The position numbers and the translations under genes are program-made. A stretch of DNA of 64,000 bases from contig DAOUQC010000008.1 in assembly GCA_030625775.1 (NCBI GenBank), positions 20,042-84,041 of the forward strand. Reading direction: 5' to 3'. This document shows positions 7,428-16,626 of this stretch, in pieces (position 1 is the stretch's first letter; the number at the start of each line of letters is the position of its first letter). Under the pieces are notes generated by a model, which was not told the origin of the DNA, made no database searches, and worked only from the letters and a program-made list of their open reading frames with translations. The DNA comes from Verrucomicrobiota bacterium (lineage in GTDB: Bacteria; Verrucomicrobiota; Verrucomicrobiia; Verrucomicrobiales; DEV007).

Positions 7428-8546
7428 ATGCTCAGAATCGTCCCCAGCTTCATGGCCGTAGCCGCACCCGTAGCTCTTCTGGGGCTGCATTTTGTGGTCA
7501 TGATGTGTTACATCAGCCGCTGGGATCAATTTGTCACCATCACCCTCATCCCTATTTGGATCTGGGCAATCATAGGCATCATCCTGTCTCTTTTTTCCTT
7601 GCTCATCCTGAAAGGAAAACTGGCCATCCTCAGCTTACTTACCTGGCTGGGAACCGGCTTAATCTGTGCAGATGAGACCCCGGCACTAGTGAGGGAAATC
7701 AAAGACTCCTACCTGCGCAGCCGCTCTCCCGTGAAACAGGAAAGAGGCGCCAAACCTATCGACCCCAACCATTTACGTGTGATTACGTTAAATTGCACGG
7801 ATCGCAATATTGAAGCTGCTCAAGAACTCAAATCGCTTAAACCCGACATCATTTTCCTTCAAGAGTGCCCACCCAATCCCGAACTGCGCCAGCTCACCCG
7901 GCATTTTTTCGGAGAGGAAGGTTCTTACGTCAGTTCCTGGCATAACGCCATCATTGCTCGAGGGAAATTGAGCCAGGTCGATACCGAGCCGCTCAGTTCC
8001 AGTGTTTACGCCACATTGGAAACCCTGGATGGAAAAAAAATCGATCTCATCAATCTGCACCTGCAGGGTTCGATCCCTCGCCTGGATATCTGGAATCCCG
8101 AATGCTGGAAAACACATATCACCGCCCGTCAGCAAAACCGTTCCCAACTCAGAGCCATCATCAACATGCTTCCCAAGCGAGCCGTAAATTGGCCAAGAAT
8201 TATAGGAGGAGATTTCGGCACACCTCCGGGAGACGCCATTTTCCGAGTGCTCGCCCCTAACTTCAATGACAGCTTCAAATCAGCCGGTCGCGGATGGGGC
8301 AATACCTACTCCAAGAGTTTTCCTGTCCTCAGGATCGACCAATTGTGGGCCTCTGAAGAACTTATCGCCGTTTCAGGCCTGGTTCTTCCCTCCAATCACT
8401 CAAGTCACCGCATCGTTGTATGTGATTACCGCATCGCCAAACCAAAAGGCGTCTTCACTCTGATTCCATCCAGCCCCCCCCAACTGCTCACTATGACAAA
8501 AACGGAACCCTCCCCATTGCCAACTACACTTTCCCATGCCCATTGA
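7428..8546 (+). CDS. Membrane-anchored endonuclease/exonuclease/phosphatase-fold protein with altered active site
   Basis: 372 residues. The first ~80 hold three hydrophobic segments (about 8-28, 37-60 and 65-82); the rest is an EEP (exonuclease III-like) domain: LRVITLNC at 116-123, IIFLQECP with metal-binding Glu146, LINLHLQG near 208, and RIDQLW near 302. Two catalytic signatures deviate: GDFN reads GDFG (261-264) and the terminal SDH reads SSH (325-327). Loss of the Asn and Asp may mean reduced or changed activity. The organisation resembles YafD-type membrane EEP proteins. The ATG at 7428 follows a pyrimidine-rich stretch without Shine-Dalgarno. Its 3' end overlaps the next gene by 11 bp. 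Substrate unknown. Confidence 0.75.
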   Translation: MLRIVPSFMAVAAPVALLGLHFVVMMCYISRWDQFVTITLIPIWIWAIIGIILSLFSLLILKGKLAILSLLTWLGTGLICADETPALVREIKDSYLRSRSPVKQERGAKPIDPNHLRVITLNCTDRNIEAAQELKSLKPDIIFLQECPPNPELRQLTRHFFGEEGSYVSSWHNAIIARGKLSQVDTEPLSSSVYATLETLDGKKIDLINLHLQGSIPRLDIWNPECWKTHITARQQNRSQLRAIINMLPKRAVNWPRIIGGDFGTPPGDAIFRVLAPNFNDSFKSAGRGWGNTYSKSFPVLRIDQLWASEELIAVSGLVLPSNHSSHRIVVCDYRIAKPKGVFTLIPSSPPQLLTMTKTEPSPLPTTLSHAH

Positions 8547-9414
8547 TAAAATACTCACTCACCCCGGCAGCTCCCATAAGGACGAGTTCCTGGCCTGCTG
8601 TGTTTTGATCTACCAATACCAAGTTCCCGTGCTGCGACGAGAACCTGATGAAAAGGACATTCAGAATCCGCGTATTTGTGTTGTCGACGTGGGAGGAGAA
8701 CACAATCCCGAACGGAAAAATTTTGATCACCACCAATTCCCTCGTGACCACCCGCCGCTCTGTGCCCTGTCGCTGGTCTTGCAAGACTTGAACCTCTACG
8801 AAAATGCACGGGCTTTTTGTGATTGGCTGGAGCCCGCCGAGTGGCTCGACACCCGCGGCCCGGTCGAAGCCTCCAAGTGGATGAATATTGAGCGCAAGGT
8901 TCTGAACCAGCTGATCTCTCCGATTGATATCACCCTGCTGCGCCGCTTTGCCCAGGCCAGCGAACTCACGGAAAAAGACGTGATGTGGCAAGTGATGTCC
9001 ATGGTCGGCGAGGATTTGATCGAATACCTGAAAACACTAAACGAACGTCTGACCTACCTCGGAGAACACTGTGAGTGGTGGACGGTGGAGACTGAAGATC
9101 AATCCTTCGAAGTCGTGTTTCTTCCACGCACTGACCCGCTACCCAAAGAACCTTCCATGGCCCTACCTAGGTTCATCAGCCAGCAAGGCAAAGATCAAAA
9201 TGTAATCGCCATGGTCTATCCCGACAGCCGCGGGGACGGCTACGGCCTTTCGCGTCACAACGACAATAAAAAAATGGACTTCACTGCCCTGAAATCCGAA
9301 CCCGACGTACACTTTGCCCACGCCCGTGGTTTTGTCGCCAAAACCTCAGCCACCGATCCCACCCGACTGAAAGAGATGCTCGCTGCCGCTTACCGTTCCA
9401 GGAGATCTGAATAA
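8536..9414 (+). CDS. MYG1/UPF0160-family metal-dependent hydrolase (DHH superfamily)
   Basis: 292-residue protein with the MYG1 signature: ILTHPGSSHKDEF at residues 6-18 (metal ligands His9, His14, Asp16), VVDVGGEHNPERKNFDHHQ at 49-67, then a helical middle and a C-terminal part ending near HARGFVAKT. Eukaryotic MYG1 is a 3'-5' RNA exonuclease; bacterial members are mostly uncharacterised and may act on nucleic acids or nucleotides. The start is the ATG at 8536, inside the end of the EEP gene, so the two are probably coupled. A terminator hairpin follows 18 bp after the stop. Confidence 0.85.
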   Translation: MPIDKILTHPGSSHKDEFLACCVLIYQYQVPVLRREPDEKDIQNPRICVVDVGGEHNPERKNFDHHQFPRDHPPLCALSLVLQDLNLYENARAFCDWLEPAEWLDTRGPVEASKWMNIERKVLNQLISPIDITLLRRFAQASELTEKDVMWQVMSMVGEDLIEYLKTLNERLTYLGEHCEWWTVETEDQSFEVVFLPRTDPLPKEPSMALPRFISQQGKDQNVIAMVYPDSRGDGYGLSRHNDNKKMDFTALKSEPDVHFAHARGFVAKTSATDPTRLKEMLAAAYRSRRSE

Positions 9415-9431
9415 ATCCATAGCCACCATAG

Positions 9432-9453
9432 AACGGATGGCCTATCCGTTTTT
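9432..9453 (+). terminator. Intrinsic terminator after the MYG1-family gene
   Basis: Perfect 7-bp stem AACGGAT (9432-9438) and ATCCGTT (9444-9450), 5-nt loop GGCCT, T-run at 9449-9453. It lies in the convergent spacer and would end the dnaX-to-MYG1 transcription unit. Confidence 0.75.
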
Positions 9454-9519
9454 ATCGTCCCCGCTGCACACATTGGCATTGCATGCTACTCCGGCCAACA
9501 AGCCTACAACCCACCCGTT

Positions 9520-10899
9520 TCAACGCGCCAACAATTTCTTCACCGCCCCCATCAATACCCCCTCCACCTCCGGTGCCACATCCGAAGCCCGCTGACTGGT
9601 TTCATACCCACCCTGCCCGTAGGCGACCTCCGTCCCAATATAACCTGGCCCATAATCTCCATAGGCTGCCATCAACACTGAATTCCCCGGACGCAAGTTC
9701 TGGGCATTGAGCTGATACTCGACAAACAATTCTCCCGGCATGTGGAGCACATCAATCTCACCCAAACGCAAACGACCAATTGGCACCTGGTAGCCGGCCT
9801 TGCATCGTTGCAACCAGGACAAGGATCCCACCACTCCCAACCGGTCTTTTTCTTTAGCCTTCGAATCGTTAAGAATCGCCAACATCTTTTTCTCATCGAG
9901 ATGCCTGGCTGGAGGCAAAGCCACCGGTACCGTCGCCCACTCCACATCCGCCGACGTCAGGGGATATTTTTTGGTCGCCTCCCAGGCCAATTCCATACCT
10001 TTCGCCAAACGGGCTGCCAAAATCGGACGACGCTCCGGTGAACCATCATTGTATTTGCCTGCTCCTATATTGCCCCCCGCTCCATCAAAATGAATATGCG
10101 CAACGCCCGGCAATGCTTCTTCCCTCAAACGGCGGGCGATGCCGGGAAAATCACAACTCACATCCCCTTTGCCATAGTGACTCTGCGGATGAGTTGCGTA
10201 GTAGGAAATAGAAACCACGGGGTTTTCCTTGTTCCAAAAACTCAATACCTGGACAAAAGGATCGATCGTTCCTTCCGGTGCAGCGATCGCTTTTGGATCT
10301 CTGCACGCTGTATAGCGGACGATCACCACCTTCTTCCCGTCCGGCCCGAGAATCCGTCGGTTGGAGGCCACCTTTTTCACTTTGGCTTTTCCTATTCCCA
10401 CATGAGTCACCTCCTGCGCCTTCCCTTTGGCCTTAACAATCGCTTTAGACACCCGGGCAATCACATCCATGGTGAATTTTGTATCCATGCGCTTGCCGTC
10501 CAAACCGTGAGGCACCAGCAGATCCTCAGCAGAAAAATCGCAACGGCAGCCATCATGCTGGTGCAATACATGCACCGCCACCCGCTCAGGTGTTGTGCCT
10601 GCTGCCTCAGCCAGCTTTTCTTTCCACACATCCTGCCCGCCATTGCCAATCCCGATCCAATCCACCGCGCAGAGAACCACCGGCTTCTGGTCTCCCGCTA
10701 GAATAACAATGCCACGGGCACTGAGCGGATCAACGATCGAACGCGCCGGGGCATAAGCAACCGGACTGCCAATCGGCGGGGTGGCATCCACATTGAATGT
10801 CCCTATTTTCACAGAGTCTGCAGCCAAAGCAGACACGCCCACAAACACCATGGCCATCAGCCATCCAATTACAAAAAAACGGGGGGATCTTTTCTCCAT
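9520..10899 (-). CDS. Exported neutral/alkaline ceramidase-like protein
   Basis: 459 residues with a signal peptide (basic MEKRSPR, hydrophobic core about 8-22, ALAAD cleavage region). The mature part begins VKIGTFNVDATPPIGSPVAY, characteristic of the neutral/alkaline non-lysosomal ceramidase N-terminal domain. Likely metal ligands are HVLHQHDG, and a later YYATHPQSHYG and FPGIARR region. The C-terminal lipid-contacting domain of true ceramidases is short or missing. It probably acts in the periplasm or outside; the substrate need not be ceramide. It stands alone between a convergent MYG1 gene and a terminator for the upstream dehydrogenase. Confidence 0.75.
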   Translation of the reverse strand: MEKRSPRFFVIGWLMAMVFVGVSALAADSVKIGTFNVDATPPIGSPVAYAPARSIVDPLSARGIVILAGDQKPVVLCAVDWIGIGNGGQDVWKEKLAEAAGTTPERVAVHVLHQHDGCRCDFSAEDLLVPHGLDGKRMDTKFTMDVIARVSKAIVKAKGKAQEVTHVGIGKAKVKKVASNRRILGPDGKKVVIVRYTACRDPKAIAAPEGTIDPFVQVLSFWNKENPVVSISYYATHPQSHYGKGDVSCDFPGIARRLREEALPGVAHIHFDGAGGNIGAGKYNDGSPERRPILAARLAKGMELAWEATKKYPLTSADVEWATVPVALPPARHLDEKKMLAILNDSKAKEKDRLGVVGSLSWLQRCKAGYQVPIGRLRLGEIDVLHMPGELFVEYQLNAQNLRPGNSVLMAAYGDYGPGYIGTEVAYGQGGYETSQRASDVAPEVEGVLMGAVKKLLAR

Positions 10900-10959
10900 G
10901 TGCCAAACATCATATGTTTTTCAACAAGCGCAAGAACGAAGGAATGGCTTGAGCCCAAC

Positions 10960-10995
10960 AAAAAACCGGAACCCCTCATCGGAACCCCGGTTTTT
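10960..10995 (-). terminator. Terminator downstream of the Tat-exported dehydrogenase gene
   Basis: Inverted repeat AAAAACCGG (10961-10969) and CCGGTTTTT (10987-10995), giving A-run, stem and T-run on either strand, with GGAACCCC occurring twice in the loop region. It sits 25 bp past the stop of the 11020-12441 gene, so it most likely terminates that minus-strand transcript. Confidence 0.65.
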
Positions 10996-11019
10996 AAATC
11001 TAACTTCTGAATCCTTCCC

Positions 11020-12441
11020 CTAGACGTCCAGCTTCCACCCATCGCGATAGGCCCGCTTGATCAAAGCATCAGCTTCGGGTGCATTGGTCACTTTCAGATT
11101 CGGCCCGTCCCAGTGGATTTTTTTACCCAGTTTCACTGCTAAGTTGCCCAATAACACCGTCTCCGTAAATGGACCGGAATAATCAAAATTTCCCAGAGCC
11201 TGTCCGTCATTTTTGATCGCATCGTAAAACTCCTTGTGTGGATCACTGTCCCGAGCTCTTTGCAAGGTAGGTTTCGGGAAATCAAATCCATCCAGTTTCG
11301 AGCTGGGTTTCACAAACCAGTTATCCTTTGCCCGGCTATAGAACAGTTTTCCTTCGCTTCCCACCATCACGGTTCCATAACCTCCACGCTCACTCGGGTT
11401 CTGGCCTTCCAGAATTTCCAGCGGAGGAGTATTGCGCACCGATGGTTTTTTGCTCGCATCATCCTTATTCACCAAGGCCCATTTTTCCGTATTAAAAACA
11501 GCGTCCTTGTAACCGTCATACCAGACATATTTCACTGGAGGCTTTTGCCCTCGAGCGGGAAACTCATAGGTAATCGTAGACCAAATTGGCGGAGAAGCTT
11601 CGGTCGGACCGGAAGTCACCGCCTCAACACTTGTGGGTGAACCCAGGCCCAATGACCAGTAGGACATGTCCATGATGTGACAAGCCATATCACCAAGCGC
11701 TCCCGTGCCATAGTCCCAATACCCGCGCCAGTTGAAGGGTAGTATCTTAGAACTGTAATCATGAAACGGTGCAGGACCTACCCACAGGTCCCAGTTAATG
11801 TGATCCGGCACAGGCTCTTTTTCAGGAAACTTAGGCACTGCCTGAGGCCAGATGGGACGATTGGTCCAAGTATGCACTTCCTTCACATCACCAATGATTC
11901 CTGCCTGCACCAGTTCCACCATCCGACGCATGGTATCATGCGCATGCGCCTGATTGCCCATCTGCGTTTTCACCCCGGTTTCCTTGGCCACCTGGGTCAT
12001 CATCCGCGCTTCCCATACATCGTGGGACAAGGGTTTCTGACAATACACATGAATTCCCTTCTTCATCGCTGCAATCGAGGCCATCGCATGAACGTGATCT
12101 GGTGTGGAAACCGTCACCGCATTGATGTCCGGTTCTTTCTCCAACATTTCCCTCCAGTCAGCATAAAATTTTGCATCCGGATATTTCCGACGCGTACCGG
12201 ATATCGCTCCGCTTCTTCCTGACAAGCGACCTTTGGAGGCATCGACCACATCACAAAGTGCGATGATATTGAACCCCGCCCCGTCAGAGCCAGCTATATC
12301 ACTGGCACCTTTTCCTCCGGTTCCGATGCCGGCAAGGTTAATCCGCTCATTGGCACCGAACACGCGGCTCGGAACGACTTGGAATCCAAAAGCTGCCGCT
12401 GCAGCGCCTTTGGCAAATTTACGTCTGGTGATTTTATCCAT
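11020..12441 (-). CDS. Tat-exported Gfo/Idh/MocA-family oxidoreductase
   Basis: 473 residues. The N-terminus is a twin-arginine signal (TRRKFAKGAAAAAFG), so the protein is exported folded, presumably with bound NAD(P). The Rossmann region starts INLAGIGTGGKGASDIAG near residue 34, and the conserved Lys-Pro appears as VYCQKPLSHD near 130. The C-terminal domain carries WRGYWDYGTGALGDMACHIMD, diagnostic of the large planctomycete/verrucomicrobial Gfo/Idh/MocA subgroup. Such proteins are thought to modify sugars or inositols with tightly bound cofactor; no substrate can be read from sequence. It starts at the ATG at 12441 and is followed by a terminator, so it appears to be a single-gene unit. 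Confidence 0.88.
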   Translation of the reverse strand: MDKITRRKFAKGAAAAAFGFQVVPSRVFGANERINLAGIGTGGKGASDIAGSDGAGFNIIALCDVVDASKGRLSGRSGAISGTRRKYPDAKFYADWREMLEKEPDINAVTVSTPDHVHAMASIAAMKKGIHVYCQKPLSHDVWEARMMTQVAKETGVKTQMGNQAHAHDTMRRMVELVQAGIIGDVKEVHTWTNRPIWPQAVPKFPEKEPVPDHINWDLWVGPAPFHDYSSKILPFNWRGYWDYGTGALGDMACHIMDMSYWSLGLGSPTSVEAVTSGPTEASPPIWSTITYEFPARGQKPPVKYVWYDGYKDAVFNTEKWALVNKDDASKKPSVRNTPPLEILEGQNPSERGGYGTVMVGSEGKLFYSRAKDNWFVKPSSKLDGFDFPKPTLQRARDSDPHKEFYDAIKNDGQALGNFDYSGPFTETVLLGNLAVKLGKKIHWDGPNLKVTNAPEADALIKRAYRDGWKLDV

Positions 12442-12550
12442 GGAATCTTTATAGGGTTAATGGGAAATTACCCCAGAATTAAATGCAAATCCATCAGCTA
12501 ATCAAACAAATTTGCTGAGCTGGCGCAATTGCGTGAAGCCCTGCTCAAAA

Positions 12551-13894
12551 TCAGTCCGCTGCATCCACCACCTGCAGGGCAGGATCCCCTATCAGCACCC
12601 ACAGCAGAGCATTGCGCTTCTGCTGTGCCCGACGATTGTTCTGGTCTTTTTCTGCCAGGCAAAATTGACCTCTTTGCAAAGCCACCCGCAATATCGTCGC
12701 ATTGAGCAAACGCTGCACACTTTCTCCCGCACTCAGCCCTTGCATCATCGATTCAAAAACCGGAAACACACTTGGAAAACCATCACTCAATCGCATGTGG
12801 GCAAGCACCCCGATAGCCCCCTGGGACACAACTCGCTCAACAAATCTTTCACGGTGATTCTGAATCGGGGCTCCATCCGGTCCCCGCTGCAGAATAGAAA
12901 AATCGGACTGTGCAGGCATGGCGGAAAAACACGCTCCGCATAACACCATTTTTCCAGAAAAATCAATCTCCTCAAAGGCATGGAGGGACAAAGCACAGAT
13001 CCTTCCCGGGGCCCCATGCCCATAAACCATTAACAAGGAGGCCTGCCCCAGCGCCTCTTTCGATAGACTCGGAACACCCGAAAGCAGGCGCCCATCGCCT
13101 AAAGCGCCAATCACCCGGTCATCCTTATCACCCACTGCCGAACGCAATTCCCTGGTAATCCCCGGCGCCTTGATACGCACACTGAGACTAGGCATGGCAA
13201 TACCCATCCCATCAAAATAGTCATCCATGATACAAGCCTTTTGCTGCGAACGGATCTCCTGTGCCGATACCTGGCAAAGGGTGAAGGGCTTGATTTCGTT
13301 CCGCTTGGCCGCCTTGAAAGAAATCGTCTGATCAATCAAGCGTTCGAAACTCTTCCCATCCGCCGCCACCAACCATCCAGGAAAAGCATCCAGTTGCGGA
13401 TCGACATCGATGGCTGAGATCACATCCAGAAAGGCTAGCACCACATTCTCATGAAAGCTGCTTTTGCGCGGGGCAATAGCGACAAAACGTGGGTGCAACG
13501 ACTTCAGATCACTCAGCAACTTTTTCCGCTCAGCTGGCTTTTCAGCCAATTCACCCAGATCTTTTAATCTCAGCAGCTCACCCTCACGAAATTCGACCAG
13601 ACGCTTCAAGGCATCCAGAAATACGCCGTCAACATGATCCGTCACCACCACATAAGCGTCTCCATCGACCGGATGCACTTCTGTTTTGAATGCATAGAGC
13701 GATTGGCTGGCCAACTTTGCTCCGGGCCACCCTCGTCCCTTGGCATCAACTCTGGCAATTTTATCTATCGACGGCACTTCATAAGAACGCTTCGGCCCCT
13801 TGTCCGCTGCCCAGGCCGTAACTAAAAATCCGGCAACCAGGCCCATCAGGCTCAGCACTCTTATTTGAGCGAGTGATCTAACGCGCAGATTCAT
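12551..13894 (-). CDS. C25 (gingipain/caspase-like) cysteine peptidase-fold protein, exported
   Basis: 447 residues with an N-terminal signal sequence (hydrophobic about 11-29, AWAADK). The C-terminal half has features of clan CD peptidase family C25: a strand then YGHGAPGR with candidate catalytic His293, followed about 30 residues later by MVLCGACFSA with candidate catalytic Cys322, and near the end LLWVLIGDPALQ, the Gly-Asp-Pro block common in C25 and CHAT domains. The N-terminal half is unrecognised. Its start overlaps the end of the upstream ankyrin gene by 17 bp, so the two are translated together. Peptidase activity and targets are inferred; an inactive scaffold is possible. Confidence 0.65.
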   Translation of the reverse strand: MNLRVRSLAQIRVLSLMGLVAGFLVTAWAADKGPKRSYEVPSIDKIARVDAKGRGWPGAKLASQSLYAFKTEVHPVDGDAYVVVTDHVDGVFLDALKRLVEFREGELLRLKDLGELAEKPAERKKLLSDLKSLHPRFVAIAPRKSSFHENVVLAFLDVISAIDVDPQLDAFPGWLVAADGKSFERLIDQTISFKAAKRNEIKPFTLCQVSAQEIRSQQKACIMDDYFDGMGIAMPSLSVRIKAPGITRELRSAVGDKDDRVIGALGDGRLLSGVPSLSKEALGQASLLMVYGHGAPGRICALSLHAFEEIDFSGKMVLCGACFSAMPAQSDFSILQRGPDGAPIQNHRERFVERVVSQGAIGVLAHMRLSDGFPSVFPVFESMMQGLSAGESVQRLLNATILRVALQRGQFCLAEKDQNNRRAQQKRNALLWVLIGDPALQVVDAAD

Positions 13895-15317
13895 TTTCCT
13901 CCTTCATTTCCTCAGAATACATCTCCTCCTGATAATCTGCACAATAATCTTGCAAAAGGGATACCGCCCGTTCATCTCCCCGACGCTGGGCCTCTTCGAT
14001 CAAGGATCGGCCATCCACCTGCCGGGGATTAGGATCCGCCCCATGCACTAACAAGGTTTCTGCAGAGTCATAACGCTGCTGTCTCAATGCCAGGGACAAG
14101 GGTGATCCAACACCGGCCACCAAAGCTTCATTGGCATCCGCCCCACTCTCCAGCAGTTTTTCCAAAATCACCTGGCTGCCACCCGCCAAAGCATCCCAAA
14201 CTTCCCCCTCTGCATCCGCTCCGAAAGACAGCAGCATATCCACCGATCCCTCATCTTTTTTTAATACCGCCCGCTTGAGCAAACGCCCCCCCTTCTCTAC
14301 CCGGGCTTCTACATTACCTCCTTTATTAAGCAATTTTTTTAATAATTCAGTTTTTCCAGCATCGAATACCTTGACCATCCATGCATCCGTAATTCCTCCA
14401 TCCGTCTTGAATGCAAAAAACTCCACCATGCTGGCATCCCCTTCTGCAATCAGGCGATCGGTTATTGAGTGTCCTTTGGCATCCAGCACATCGCTTGCCG
14501 CCCCTGCTTCCAATAGCAAATTTATCACTACCCGGTCTTTTTTCTCCACCACCATCATCAAAGGACTTTCCCCGCTTTTGCTTTTCACATCCACCACCGC
14601 TCCATGATCAATCAGCGTCTTTAACAAACTCTTCTGGCCACTCTGGACCGCTTCCACCAACAGAGCCTCACCGCTATTGCCCCTTTGATTTGCATCCGCC
14701 CCCGCCTCCAATAATCTGGACACCCATTCAGATTTTTTTCCATTCAAGGCTGTGGCCAATGCGGTGTTTCCCGCCTCATCCTGCCCATCGACAGCCACGC
14801 CATGATTGATCAGGAAATCAAACAACTCGACATCATCATTTTTTACTGCAGCCAGCATCAGAGGCAGGCCATCCTGCTTGAAGTTTTTCATCACCGCACC
14901 CGACTCCAACAGCTTTTCTGCCATTGAAAACTCTCGACCTTTCAAAGCCCAGCCCAATGCCGTCTGCCCACTATCCCCCGAATGGAAACCCATGGTCCAG
15001 ATCACACTTTGTTTGCCGAGCAGAAAATCCACCACCCTGGCGTCGCCCCCCTTTACTGCTGCTAACAAAGGCGTCTCAGCCGAGCCCCCCGCCGCACCCA
15101 AATCAACTCCCACGCTCTCCAGAGCCACCAGCAAGTCCAAATCACTATTTACCGCAGCCCGAACCGCGGCATCTGCATTCAAGGTGACCCCTTGCTCTTT
15201 CAATTCACGCCTCGTCCTACCCTTTACCTCTTGCCTCAGAAAATAATCCGCCATCGCCAAACCACTGAACGCAGTCAAGACCACCACCAATAATACAATA
15301 TTCCTTACATAGGGCAT
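13878..15317 (-). CDS. Exported or membrane-anchored ankyrin-repeat protein
   Basis: 479 residues. The N-terminus (MPYVRNIVLLVVVLTAFSGLAMA) is a signal peptide or anchor, with a short basic region to about 45. Residues ~48-455 are ankyrin repeats, roughly twelve, recognisable by G-ETPLLAAV, LLESGA, LLEAGADAN and similar consensus pieces; the C-terminal ~25 residues are acidic and Glu-rich. It would be periplasmic and act as a protein-binding scaffold. The stop lies inside the next gene, a C25-like peptidase, so the two products probably work together. Many verrucomicrobial genomes have multiple ankyrin proteins; the binding partner cannot be told from sequence. Confidence 0.85.
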   Translation of the reverse strand: MPYVRNIVLLVVVLTAFSGLAMADYFLRQEVKGRTRRELKEQGVTLNADAAVRAAVNSDLDLLVALESVGVDLGAAGGSAETPLLAAVKGGDARVVDFLLGKQSVIWTMGFHSGDSGQTALGWALKGREFSMAEKLLESGAVMKNFKQDGLPLMLAAVKNDDVELFDFLINHGVAVDGQDEAGNTALATALNGKKSEWVSRLLEAGADANQRGNSGEALLVEAVQSGQKSLLKTLIDHGAVVDVKSKSGESPLMMVVEKKDRVVINLLLEAGAASDVLDAKGHSITDRLIAEGDASMVEFFAFKTDGGITDAWMVKVFDAGKTELLKKLLNKGGNVEARVEKGGRLLKRAVLKKDEGSVDMLLSFGADAEGEVWDALAGGSQVILEKLLESGADANEALVAGVGSPLSLALRQQRYDSAETLLVHGADPNPRQVDGRSLIEEAQRRGDERAVSLLQDYCADYQEEMYSEEMKEENESAR

Positions 15318-15326
15318 CTAGCAGGT

Positions 15327-15340
15327 AACACTTATCACTT
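15327..15340. repeat. Heptamer pair AACACTT-ATCACTT
   Basis: Two adjacent 7-bp units in the spacer between the ankyrin gene and the ROK kinase gene. A sister sequence, AACATTT-ATCATTT, is at 17270-17283 upstream of the PQQ-propeller gene; both are flanked by a CAG(G/C)T left side and followed by CCTCAGC. Confidence 0.45.
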
Positions 15341-15400
15341 CTCCTCAGCACAGCCTAAACCGCTATAGCCCGAATAGCTAATCCCTGCCTTCCAGCAAGC

Positions 15401-16447
15401 TCAACTTCCTTTCAACTTCTCCCCCAAACCTCCAAACATCATCCGTGCCTCAAAAGCCATGCCCAGAGCAGCTGCCGCATCCCCCCCCATTGCCCATTGA
15501 AAATCCGTTGTCACCTGCTCCGGATCAATCGGGCTTTTCAGATAAATCGGCCAGGCACGACTTTTAAAACCTTCCATGATCCATACCAGATACTGATCCC
15601 GAAAAGAAGATTCTGCCAGCCCCCCGCCAATCACAATCAACCCCGGATCAAACAATCTCGCTAAATCTGCCAAGGCATGACCAAAAATAAACCCCTGTTG
15701 TTTGAATATCTCGATCGACAGCTCATCACCCTCCTGGGCCAGATCGCGCAAACGGAAGGCTTTTTCGCCAATCGGCGCATCATCTTTATTCAACACATGC
15801 CCCGCCCATTTTTCCTTCTCCAACTCCAGCCCCAAACGTCGGCGCAAAGCCATCAGCGAAACCCAGGCTTCCACACAGCCTTCCTGCCCACAAGTGCATT
15901 TCGGCAGCGAACCGTCATCTTCACGAAAAGGAACCGAATTATGCCCCACCTCCAAAGACAATCCATTCGCTCCTTCGTAAATTCTTCCTCCCGGCAATAC
16001 CAAACCTCCCGCCAAACCCGTTCCCGGTGCGGCTAATAACAAACTGCCCTCGTAATCCGGCCTCACCGCATACTCACCCGCTGCCGCCGCATTGCCATCA
16101 TTGGTCATATACAAGGGCACACCAATCACCGCTTCAAACTCCTGGGCAATGTTCACCCCAACCCAGTCCTGGGCCAAATTCGCCTTACTCCAAATCACAC
16201 CTTCACAACAGGGCGCCGGCACATCCAGGCCAACCCCGGCCAGTTGTTCGCGGCCCACCCCGTTTGCTTCACACAAACCGTCCACTGCTGCAATCAATTG
16301 CTCAAAGGTGCGCCGAAAGCCTTCATCCACATGGCTGCGAACCTCAAGCATTTCGCCCACCGCGTCACCGCTGTTGTCGACCAACATCGATTTAACCGTC
16401 GTTCCCCCGATATCCAATCCTGCAAAGTATTTATCTGTTTCAGCCAT
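15401..16447 (-). CDS. ROK-family sugar kinase (glucokinase-like)
   Basis: 348 residues. The N-terminal phosphate-binding LDIGGTTVK is at 11-19, the predicted catalytic Asp117 lies in TNDGNAAAAGE, GTGLAGG follows, and the ROK zinc site comprises His169 (EVGHN) and CTCGQEGC (184-191). The family phosphorylates glucose, N-acetylmannosamine or related sugars; no N-terminal helix-turn-helix is present, so it is a kinase and not a ROK repressor. The ATG at 16447 was chosen because MAETDKYFAGLDIGGT is the family start; an AAGGAG lies about 12 nt upstream. It is divergent from the lipoprotein gene at 16627. Confidence 0.9.
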   Translation of the reverse strand: MAETDKYFAGLDIGGTTVKSMLVDNSGDAVGEMLEVRSHVDEGFRRTFEQLIAAVDGLCEANGVGREQLAGVGLDVPAPCCEGVIWSKANLAQDWVGVNIAQEFEAVIGVPLYMTNDGNAAAAGEYAVRPDYEGSLLLAAPGTGLAGGLVLPGGRIYEGANGLSLEVGHNSVPFREDDGSLPKCTCGQEGCVEAWVSLMALRRRLGLELEKEKWAGHVLNKDDAPIGEKAFRLRDLAQEGDELSIEIFKQQGFIFGHALADLARLFDPGLIVIGGGLAESSFRDQYLVWIMEGFKSRAWPIYLKSPIDPEQVTTDFQWAMGGDAAAALGMAFEARMMFGGLGEKLKGS

Positions 16448-16626
16448 GTGATTTTTTTTCTCCTTCAATTTCCAGCAATTCAGCATTTGCGTTTACGGTC
16501 GAAAACGCCTCAGGTCAACGTGAAAACGTCGACTCCCCAGTTGCCGACCGTCCTACTTTCTTCTACAATCCCCCTGCATCCTTATTTTCCATCACTTTCC
16601 AGCTTCATAACACCAGCCCTATAACG

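Noticed and set aside
10090..10701. 203-codon plus-strand ORF
   Set aside because: Antisense to the ceramidase-like gene; composition (His/Arg/Cys-rich) typical of a shadow frame.
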